A program made the position numbers and the translations under genes. DNA of 18,245 bases from Dichomitus squalens LYAD-421 SS1 (Eukaryota; Basidiomycota; Agaricomycetes; Polyporales; Polyporaceae), in contig NW_006766898.1 of NCBI RefSeq assembly GCF_000275845.1, forward strand, positions 437,310 through 455,554. Direction: 5' to 3'. How positions within the stretch are numbered: position 1 is the stretch's first letter; every line of letters begins with the position of its first letter. This document shows positions 1 through 7,146 of this stretch, piece by piece. Below the pieces are notes generated by a model that was given only the letters and a program-made list of their open reading frames with translations, was not told the DNA's origin and searched no databases.

Positions 1-207
1 GCTCTCTCTGTGGCCAAGAACCCAGAGCACCATGGGCGGATGAAGCACTTGGATCTGCGCTTCTACTGGCTCAGAGACGAGGTGGCCAAGGGTCAGCTTG
101 AGATTGTGCATCTGCGCACATCTGACATGCCAGCAGACATCCTAACCAAGTCGCTGCCCAAGCCCAAGGTGCTTGAGATGGTGAAGATGCTTGGATTGGG
201 GACTTGA
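1..207 (+). pseudogene. Ty1/Copia polyprotein, C-terminal end of RNase H (partial, 5' end outside window)
   Basis: The frame is open from base 1 and ends at TGA 205-207. It reads as the last 60-70 residues of a Copia Pol. The stretch HHGRMKHLDLRFYWLRDEV followed by IVHLRTSDMPADILTKSLP matches the classic end of Copia RNase H, where KHIDIRYHFIRD-like and ADIFTK-like motifs are nearly invariant. The start lies upstream of the window, so the internal ATG is not a real start. A polypurine tract and an LTR follow directly, as expected for the 3' end of a Copia element. This segment shows no defect, but the rest of the element cannot be seen, so its activity cannot be judged. It is labelled pseudogene only because it is a partial transposon gene. 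Confidence 0.88.
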
Positions 208-213
208 TAGATT

Positions 214-222
214 AGGGGGGAG
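214..222 (+). other. Polypurine tract of the Copia element
   Basis: The purine run AGGGGGGAG sits 7 nt after the pol stop codon and directly before the LTR start TGTTGG. This is the expected primer site for plus-strand DNA synthesis. Confidence 0.75.
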
Positions 223-647
223 TGTTGGAGTCGGTGCTGTAGCGGCGTCGATTTCAATCGCACCAAGTCGCGCATCGTGCCATACATAGTTCGCACTGTC
301 CGCTATCTACGGTAATTTTCGTATAGTCACAACTCTCGTTTCCATACAGATATCGCATTTCTTTCACTAGTAGTCTCCATTTCTGTAGATTTGACTGCAC
401 TCTAGAATAGTGTCTACCTTACGCACTTCTGGTCCGTTTGGCGCCATTCCAGCGCCACGTAGTGTATGGTCGTGTTAGCTAGTTCCCACGCGCTCTGTGC
501 GCCGTCATCTGCGCCTGAGTCGACTCTGCAGTCCTTAAGACTTACAGAGCTCGACTTATGTGTGTAGCACAGTTTCCTTGCAATGAAAAGACTTACAGAG
601 CTCGACTTAGGCCATTGTGACCCCTCTGAGGCCCACTGCAGCCAACA
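223..647 (+). repeat. 3' LTR of the Copia element (about 425 bp)
   Basis: The LTR starts TGTTGG right after the polypurine tract. The first downstream inverted match, CCAACA, ends at 647, giving 6-bp terminal inverted repeats of the standard TG...CA form. The 5' LTR lies outside the window, so the right boundary rests on this inverted match alone, and no target-site duplication can be tested. An internal 22-bp direct repeat lies near the 3' end. Confidence 0.65.
537..609. repeat. 22-bp direct repeat inside the Copia LTR
   Basis: A 22-bp sequence beginning AAGACTTACAGAGC occurs exactly at 537-558 and again at 588-609, a period of 51 bp. It sits in the last quarter of the LTR, where R and U5 would lie. 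Its role is unknown. It may be a partial tandem duplication or a repeated RNA-processing signal. Confidence 0.85.
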
Positions 648-1225
648 AGTACAGCTGCTCGTAGCGGCCGTCCTGACTCAGTCGTCGTCGGGAGGGGAGT
701 CGCCAAGCGAACCTGGATGAGCGCACCTTGTTCCACCTCAGGTCATATGTGGTATGGGAACTGGGACCAGTCGGTACAACTGTCGTCCCTGTTGGCCAAC
801 CGTTGATGGCAGGGTTGGCTCGGGCAGATGTGCCACCACTGATAGTTGTGGTTGTAGTGCTGGTCTTCTACGGCGACGGGATGAAAGCCATGGAAAAATG
901 GGCTACAATCCAGGATGGAAAGGTGGGGGAGACAGTGATAAACGGAGTGTTAAACATGGGAGGGCGCTGGTGCCTGTGAGGTAGTTTTGACCTAATGTTA
1001 TGACTAACTGTCGAGCGAGTAAGTGGAGACGAGTGAGGCAGGCAGGAGTGCCGACGAGCTCTGATCACAGTGAGACTGGAGCGGAGCTCAACAGGCAGGA
1101 CTGGAGACAAGATCAGCAGTGTCATACCCATTGTTACTGACATGTGTCTGTCCTGACACCTATATAGCATACACAGGTCCTTTCTCCAGTCTCAATTGCT
1201 GTTTGGAATGTCTCACCCTGTGCTA
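648..1225. other. Intergenic stretch, no recognised gene
   Basis: The longest open frame (728-979, plus strand, about 83 codons) starts at a TTG. It shows no motif I recognise and has a run of Val codons that looks like simple sequence. I see no RNA gene or transposon domain. This is probably old transposon or intergenic sequence. Confidence 0.4.
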
Positions 1226-1719
1226 CAGAACACATGGCAAAAACCAGGTCATGTGTTGTACCTTCCAGACACATTAAGATGGTCAAAGTCATAGAAGATA
1301 TTTTTTTGCAGAGCAGTACCTGACGCTTCTTGAGGCTGGCACCATTCGTGAAGATGACTCAGTTCTGATGCTATCTCTGAATGGCGCTCAACTTTACAAA
1401 TTGAAATAATCTGACTGCTAGATCTACATCTGGGTCTTGTTTGATCTGGCTCCCAACCTGCGCTATAAAAAGTGGTACATCCTACCTGGGACTATCATTC
1501 CCGAGCCAAAAAAGCTCAAAAACTTGGACTCTTTTCTGTTCCCTGGCCTCTATCACATTGTGGCCCTTCAGAATGCTCCACTCAAGATCTAAGAGATCCT
1601 CTCACAGCCAATTATCCTCTTTGCTACAGGTGACACACCAGCAATGGCTTATATGAACGGTCTTGTTAGGCACTCTCACAGCATGAAGTGTCAAATTATG
1701 GAGAGAGGAGAACATGCAA
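1226..1719 (+). pseudogene. TNP2/Plavaka-like DNA transposase fragment (broken)
   Basis: Reading across three frames gives peptides typical of a transposase family abundant in Agaricomycetes (CACTA-related CMC superfamily, TNP2/Plavaka type). In order they are PGHVLYLPDTLRWSK (about 1244-1287), then AEQYLTLLEAGTIREDDSVL (1308-1367), LNGAQLY, YIWVLFDLAPNLRYKKWYIL, NLDSFLFPGLYHIVALQ and ATGDTPAMAYMNGLV (to about 1670). It is inactivated by frameshifts near 1286 and in the T7 run at 1301-1307, and by stops at 1407-1409, 1419-1421 and 1590-1592. After the GLV motif the usual family sequence is lost, although the frame stays open to 2024. Both ends of the original gene are missing. The family identification is from memory of conserved motifs and the exact clade is unsure. 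Confidence 0.75.
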
Positions 1720-2420
1720 AGAATGAGCGGATTCTCATGACATTGTCTGCGCATTTAATGTTCCAAATGTTTACTCATTTTCTACACATTGCCTGGACAT
1801 TGTCCACCATCTCAGATGAGGAGAATATGTCCATGAAGCACGGATTATCCTTGTATCTGATGACATATGTATATTTTACATCACTTGATTGGCGCCTCTA
1901 TTGCCACATCGTGTGCATGCTCCCTGACCCATTCATGAGCTCTTCCAGGCTTGCACACCCATCACGCAGTGACTGTGTGGACACACAGTTGCAGGCAAGA
2001 TATGTGTTAACTGCGTATATATAAAAATATACATAGTATGCACAGAGAGCTCAAGATTCGTCATTGCAGTTGTCATGCTCGTGGCCAAAAGCTAGCACGC
2101 AGCTTATAGACGGCCCAGCCTCTCTGCTGCAAGGTTCCTTATGGGTAATCTGCACAGTGTACACACACATGCATATGCATCTACTTGTGATTGATGTGCA
2201 GAAAGAAAGTCTGGCCACATCAAGCTCAATATAGTCTCCAAAACCTAACCCAAGCTGCCGACATGTCAGGACAAGTGAACATGAGGGCTTGCAGGCTTGC
2301 AGGGAGTGTTGGGCAACATTCCAAGGCACATTTCAATGATTTTGAACTCATCACATCTGTAAAAACCACCTTTTCAAATTACACCTATTCAGTACAAATT
2401 AGCTCCCAATAGACACAGTA
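1720..2420. other. Unassigned sequence after the transposase relic
   Basis: The transposase reading frame stays open to 2024 but no longer resembles the family. A different frame over about 1735-1860 gives a short plausible peptide (AFNVPNVYSFSTHCLDIVHH) that I cannot place. From 2030 on I see AT-rich sequence with no convincing gene. Confidence 0.35.
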
Positions 2421-2560
2421 GTTGGATAGTGAAAAATAGTGCAAAATTGAGAGGTCCCCAAAAATAATTGCACTATTTTGCACTATTAATGCAAATTCGT
2501 GCAAAGTAGCACTATAGTAGATGGAAATAGTGCTATAGTAGATGTTGATAGTAGTGGATA
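2421..2560. repeat. AGTGC/GCACT motif cluster 1, with a hairpin
   Basis: A dense run of short motifs (TAGTGCAAAA, GCACTATTTTGCACTATT, CACTATAGTAGATG). It contains an exact 13-bp inverted repeat, AATAGTGCAAAAT at 2435-2447 and ATTTTGCACTATT at 2475-2487, with a 27-nt loop. A second cluster with the same words lies at 3085-3299. They could be the ends of a decayed non-autonomous DNA element or an AT-rich satellite. Confidence 0.55.
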
Positions 2561-3084
2561 GAGTGGGTCTATGATTTCTGACTGATGTAGAGATGCTTTC
2601 TATGACCTCAGAAACATCTGTTTATAAGCCCCAGATGCATTTAAAGTGCTGGAAAAATATATGAAAAAAATGGGAACCCTCAACCTCACCTTCATATGAC
2701 ACCTGTTTCAAGGTGGTGCTCTATGCCACTGCACCACCAGAGCTCATATAAAGCCTCTTCACAAGTACTATATATATCCATTTTTGCTAGACTTGGACAA
2801 AGTGGTGACACCTCACCTTGAGATTCACCTGCTGAGGCTTGCATATGTGTAACGTCTAGGACTATGTATATAATATGGAGTGTGCTATAGAGTATGCTTC
2901 ATGGTATGAATGCTGTGCTGATAGCCTAATCCTATACATGATAACAAGTTCTATGTTGAGTTGTGCCCTCAAATATAAGTCAGCTATCATAGTGATTTTG
3001 CAGCTATAGAGGCGTGTAATGCTTGAGTTGAGAACTATGAGCTATAAATAAAGGATTGACATCTTATTTAAGTCTCCCCTAAAT
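2561..3084. other. AT-rich intergenic spacer between the two motif clusters
   Basis: There is no long open frame and no domain or RNA gene that I recognise. It lies between two related AGTGC-rich clusters and so could be the body of a degenerate non-autonomous element. Confidence 0.35.
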
Positions 3085-3299
3085 GAGTAGTGCTAAAATA
3101 GTGCAAAATAGTACTATAGTAGTGCAAAATAGCGAAAATTAGAGGACCACATTTGCAGTAGTGCTATAGTGGTATCATGTTGGCACTACATGACACTATA
3201 GAAAAAGTGATAGTGAAGAGTAGTCATAACTAGTACCAAGCATACTGATTAGTGCTTAGTTGCACTACTGAAAAAGTGCATCTGAATAGTAGCTCTAAT
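3085..3299. repeat. AGTGC/GCACT motif cluster 2
   Basis: Repeated words AATAGTGCAAAATAGT, AGTAGTGCAAAATAG, AGTAGTGCTATAGTGG and GCACTAC run up to the first base of element A. They match cluster 1 in vocabulary, and both clusters contain an AATT(G)AGAGG segment in the same orientation. The cluster ends exactly at the LTR of element A, so its right side may be missing. Confidence 0.5.
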
Positions 3300-3552
3300 T
3301 GTCACGGACGCTGGATGGGCGCCCCTTTTTGCCGCCCATTCCCTCCCCTTTGACGCCTACCTTCCATTTACGGACCATTTCCTTTCTTAGCCCATCCCAG
3401 TTTGGACACCGTAGATACACTCTCGCAGCCACATGCTCCGTTCCCATGATCACTATGCTCTTGCCTTTTCCTTCTCGCCCTTTGTTCTTCCTTTGTCATC
3501 TTCACTGCCTCACTCTCGCGCCTTGTCTTTGGTTGCTAAGCAGCCCCTCTAG

Positions 3553-3560
3553 TATATAAA
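3553..3560 (+). promoter_or_regulatory. TATA box of element A 5' LTR
   Basis: TATATAAA. The predicted transcript 5' end, taken as the first base of the segment complementary to the primer binding site (3588), lies 35 nt downstream. This is a normal TATA-to-start distance. The same box appears in the 3' LTR as TATATAAG at 9527-9534. Confidence 0.75.
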
Positions 3561-3615
3561 GACCCCCTTAGGCGCTCCCTAGTCCCCATCTCGACCTCTT
3601 GGTCATTGGGACTAG

Positions 3616-3674
3616 GTGAGTGACTATAGTATCTCTCTTTGATTGCTAATGTATAACTTGGTCATTGGGACTAG
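3616..3674 (+). other. Candidate spliceosomal intron in the LTR leader of element A
   Basis: Starts GTGAGT (5' splice site), has TTGCTAAT with a CTAAT branch-point-like motif at 3646-3650, and ends ACTAG at 3674, giving 59 nt. The 18 nt just before the intron (CTTGGTCATTGGGACTAG, 3598-3615) are repeated exactly as its last 18 nt (3657-3674). The 3' LTR keeps the same arrangement at 9590-9653 (64 nt) with a diverged middle. Splicing is inferred and has not been shown. Confidence 0.45.
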
Positions 3675-3869
3675 TCTGTTGTTGCTTGTGTGAAGACTAG
3701 CTTTCGTCAGTCTTGTGCCCTCGTGCCGGCCGCCGCTCTGCCCTCGTCAAGCTTCTTGATACGTTTATCCCTCCCTATCTCTCTCTTTTTCTTTCGGCTC
3801 CTTGCCACTCGCCTACGGGGTTGTCGCCGAATGTCGACCTGAGTCTACGCACCTAGTTGCCGCGACATT

Positions 3870-3879
3870 AGGTCGAGAT
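3870..3879 (+). other. Primer binding site of element A, self-priming type
   Basis: AGGTCGAGAT starts 2 nt after the LTR end. Its reverse complement ATCTCGACCT occurs at 3588-3597, at the expected transcript start. This is the arrangement of the Tf1 family, in which the first about 11 nt of the mRNA pair with the primer binding site. I see no match to initiator-Met tRNA. The 3' LTR copy reads ATCTTGACCT, which still pairs through one G-U. Confidence 0.7.
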
Positions 3880-3893
3880 CTCTCCCCCGGTGC

Positions 3894-4271
3894 TGACACT
3901 CTGAACAAGAGTGTCCCCGCCGCTGCTACATTGTCTCCCCCACCCTGGACTGCACTGGCAGACTTCACGCGTGGGACACCGTCGACAAAACTCATTGCCA
4001 CCGACGAAAAGATCCAGCAGACGGGCTCTGGTACTGGGAACTGTGTGAGCAAAACCCCTGCCCAAACCGTCATCACCGTCCAGCCCGGATCAACTTAAGG
4101 GCCTTTGAGGACGAGTTCGTCCCAGTCCCCGATTCCCCCGTTGCTGAGTCACCCACAACTCAATCTCCCATCCCTGGTACTCCGTCCGACAAGCTCGAAG
4201 TAGCGTTACTCGTTGCGCTTCCCCTGTCCCCCACCCCTCCGCCAACTCACCCACCGTCTGCTCCGCCTATC
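3894..4271 (+). other. Leader of element A; open frame in phase with gag
   Basis: The gag frame stays open upstream of its first ATG (4272) back to TGA 3891-3893, 126 codons without a Met. Parts of it look coding: DGLWYWELCEQNPCPNRHH (about 4017-4073) and AFEDEFVPVPDSPVAESP (about 4101-4154). It may be the decayed N-terminus of Gag whose ATG was lost, or a leader that happens to be open. Confidence 0.35.
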
Positions 4272-5469
4272 ATGACGCATCCACAGCAGCAAGGGGGGCA
4301 ACTCCAGACGACGAACCCCACCAACAACCCCCAGCCGGGCACCCAGACGGCGACGCAACCTCTGAACCCCATGGCAATGCTACTCCAGTCGATGACCCTC
4401 CTCACTCAGTCCATGGTGCAGCTTGCGAACTACACCGCTAGGACCAACAGTCTGAAGGCCGTCCAGAAGCCCTCTCCCTTCAAAGGTGAACAAGGAGGTG
4501 AGGCACGACGTTTCCTAGCCGCGTTCACCCTCTGGGCCATGTCTCAAGGCTCGACGCTCAATCACGTCAATGCCATGGGCAACGCAATCAGCGCGCGCGA
4601 TGACCAGTGGATTAGGGCGGTCCTCTCCTTCATGCAGGACAGCGCAGCTCTCTGGGCTACTCCGGCGATGGAAGAGATCATGCAGGGCACCACCCCGTTC
4701 AAAGGCTCGTGGATGAAGTTCCGCACCCAGTTCAAGACCCGTTTCGAAACGGTCGACGAGGCGGTCGACGCAAAGGAGCGTCTCCGCACGCTGTGGCAAG
4801 GTACCATGACTGTTCCGGAGTATGCCGCATGGTTCAATGAGCTCTCCACCTGCACGGGCTACTCTAAGGTGGACCTCCGAGACCGCTTCTACGAGCATCT
4901 AACAGGCTCCATCAAGGATGAGTTGATACACACAGCAAGGCCCATCGCTTCGTTGGAGGACCTCATCACTGTCTCCTCCAAAATTGATGTCCGTGTCCGC
5001 TAACACCGTGCCGAACGGGATCGTCAGCGTGGACACATCACCACCACCACCACCACCGCGACCAAGCCGGCTGTCCCGCTGTATACCACCCCCTTCACAC
5101 CGCCTACTAGAGACCCGAACGCGATGGACATTGATGCGACCCGTACACGCAAGGAGTTTAACCATGCGCGGCAAGTGCTACAGTTGCGGGTCTACAGCGC
5201 ATGTCAAGAAGGACGGCGGCCACGACCGGGACATCTGCGGCTACTGTCGTCGCGTAGGGCACCGCGAGACAGTGTGCATGGACAAGTTCCTAAAGAAGCC
5301 CTGCTCACAGAGGCTCGCCGCCACGGAGGAGGGACCTGAGGAGCCCCAAGTCGCAGCATCAACATCAACGTCTGCAGATGCTGGAGCAACCAACTCCCTC
5401 ATCGCGCAGCTCATGGAGCAGCACAAGGCCCTCGCCGATCAGCTTGCCTCCCTCCAGAAGTCTTTTTAG
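4272..5469 (+). pseudogene. gag: Element A gag (capsid and zinc-knuckle nucleocapsid), interrupted
   Basis: Gag packages the element RNA into cytoplasmic particles. ATG 4272 follows a Pro-rich leader. The capsid-like part (WIRAVLSFMQDSAALWA to FETVDEAVDAKERLRTLWQG, roughly residues 110-190) fits the retrotransposon gag family. The frame is cut by TAA 5001-5003, probably from CAA. Beyond it the frame resumes with DPNAMDIDATRTRKEFN, and a 1-nt insertion near 5160-5164 moves it into the next frame. There follow a zinc knuckle CGYCRRVGHRETVC (intact C-x2-C-x4-H-x4-C) and, before it, CYSCGSTAHVKKDGG, in which the last Cys is replaced by Gly. The C-terminus (LADQLASLQKSF) looks coiled-coil and ends at TAG 5467-5469, next to a T5 run where pol opens in the -1 frame. 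Confidence 0.85.
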
Positions 5470-6179
5470 AGCGGGCGCGTGCAAAAGCTGCCGCAGCGGC
5501 GCCCTCCTGTACGACTACGGACTCTCCACCTCCCGAGATCCCTGACCCCTGCGTGTACGATAGCATTAGTTCGTGTATCATCCCCGAATTAAACCCGTCC
5601 GGCTCGCATTTTCGTGTCAGTGTGATACTTAAGGGCAGAAACCGTAGTATATGTTCCGTAGCTATGATAGACAGTGGGGCAACAGCCCTTTTCATTAGTC
5701 ACCATTTCGTAAAAAAGAACAACATTTATTTACATAGGCTAGCTAGAGACATCCCCCTCTACAACATCGACGGCTCCAAGAACAGTGCAGGCAGCATCTC
5801 CCATTACGTTAGGTTACAAGTACTTATGGGCGACTACATAGAATGGCTCAAGTTCTTAGTTATAGATCTGGGCCCTGAGGACATCGTATTAGGTTTACCT
5901 TGGCTTCGTAGAGTCAATCCGGACATTGACTGGCAGGAAGGCACCATGGAGGTTGGTGCGGAGGAAACGGAGGCCGAGGCAGACTGGAAACCTGGTATTG
6001 AGCGGATCGCCGCCAACCGGGTGCAGCGAAGGAAATGGTGGAAGGCCAAGGTTTTGGAGGACACAACCGAGGAGTTGTGGTGGGCTGCCGGGTACACCTA
6101 CTCCACCGAGCTTGCACGGAAGGCCAACCAGGACAAGCCCAAACACACTTTTGAGGAGATCGTCCCAGAGGAGTATTGA
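5466..6179 (+). pseudogene. pol: Element A pol, aspartic protease region
   Basis: Protease that releases Gag and Pol from the precursor. The active-site motif MIDSGATALFI carries the catalytic Asp at 5670-5672. The C-terminal half of the fold is seen as DIVLGLPWLRRVNPDIDW, like the family's ILG-x-PWL motif. The frame is in phase -1 to gag; LERARAKAAAAAP continues the helical end of Gag, so either a 1-nt loss in the T5 run (5463-5467) or programmed -1 frameshifting joins them. The first ATG (5553) is internal and unlikely to be a real start. TGA 6177-6179 ([15 protein letters not shown]) breaks the link into the RT. A CGA-to-TGA change would explain it. Confidence 0.85.
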
Positions 6180-7146
6180 CAGTACTTGAAGGTGTTCTCT
6201 GAGACAGAATCGGAACACCTCCCGGAGCACAAGCCGTATGACCATGCCATCGACCTCAAACCCGATGCCCCAGAAACTCTACACTCTAAGGCCTACCCGA
6301 CGTCGCCTAACGAGCAGGAGGAGGTCGATCGGTTCCTCAAGGATCAAGGAAAACCTTCGGAAAGGCTACATCGTTCCCTCCAAGTCTCCGATGGCGTCCC
6401 CAGTCTTCTTTGTGAAGAAGAAAGATGGCAAACTCCGCCTAGTCCAGGACTATCGCAAGCTCAACAAGATTACGGTGAAGAATCGGTACCCTCTCCCCCT
6501 TGCTTCGGACATCATCAGTCGCCTGCGCCAGGCCAAGTACTTCACCAAGTCTGATGTCCGTTGGGGCTACCACAACGTCCGCATCAAGGAGGGCGACAAG
6601 TGGAAGGCCACATTTACGGTCCACGACAGAGGCCTATTCGAACCGCGGGTTATGCTGTTCGGACTTACCAATTCCCCTGCCACGTTCTAAACCCTAATGA
6701 ACTCGATCTTCGCTGACTTGATTGCCGCAGGAAAGGTCGCTGTCTACCTTGATGACATCCTCATCTTTAGCACAACCCTCGAAGAGCACCGTGCTGTAAC
6801 CCATGAGGTACTGAAGCGACTCCAGGAGCACGATCTCTACCTGCGACCAGAGAAGTGCGAGTTTGAGAAGACGGAGGTAGAGTACCTCGGCCTCATCATC
6901 TGCGAAGGTGAAGTGGCCATGGACCCGGTCAAGGTCAAGGCCGTCACCGAGTGGCCAGCCCCCAAGAATCTGCGCGACTTGCGCGGCTTCTTAGGGTTCG
7001 CCAACTTCTACCGTCGTTTCGTCCAGGACTTCTCCAAGCTCGCGCGGCTGCTCAACGACCTTACCAAGAAGGATGTTCCCTGGACCTGGAGAACCGCGCA
7101 GTGACTCGCCTTCTAAGCCCTCAAGGATGCGTTTACGAGCGAGCCC
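6180..7146 (+). pseudogene. pol: Element A pol, reverse transcriptase region, multiply interrupted
   Basis: RNA- and DNA-dependent DNA polymerase of the element. The order of motifs is complete: [16 protein letters not shown], then [39 protein letters not shown] (first catalytic Asp), [20 protein letters not shown] (YxDD) and FLGFANFYRRFVQDFSK. Defects: an exact 7-bp tandem duplication TCAAGGA at 6337-6343 and 6344-6350 shifts the frame by one, and stops lie at TAA 6688-6690 (SPATF-stop, expected Gln), TGA 7102-7104 and TAA 7114-7116 (AF-stop-AL, expected Gln). The catalytic residues themselves are intact, so the damage is recent compared with the conservation of the fold, or selection acted until shortly before. 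Confidence 0.88.

Larger units (their letters stand above)
3300..3867 (+). repeat. 5' LTR of element A (568 bp)
   Basis: It begins TGTCACGGAC and ends GCCGCGACA. The other copy lies at 9274-9845. By eye the two copies are about 85-90% identical over U3 and lower toward the 3' end, with small indels. This much divergence means an old insertion or two LTRs of different origin. It holds a TATA box, a candidate transcription start and a repeated 18-bp segment that brackets a candidate intron. Confidence 0.93.

Noticed and set aside
728..979. 83-codon open frame as a possible host gene
   Set aside because: It starts at TTG, has a Val run and no recognised domain, and no intron or neighbour supports it.
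3868..3890. tRNA-primed (initiator Met) primer binding site
   Set aside because: The sequence does not resemble the complement of the initiator-Met tRNA 3' end, while an exact complement lies at the LTR transcript start.
3802..4098. 98-codon open frame crossing the LTR end
   Set aside because: It spans the LTR boundary and primer binding site and has no recognisable motif. The frame in phase with gag is a better coding candidate.
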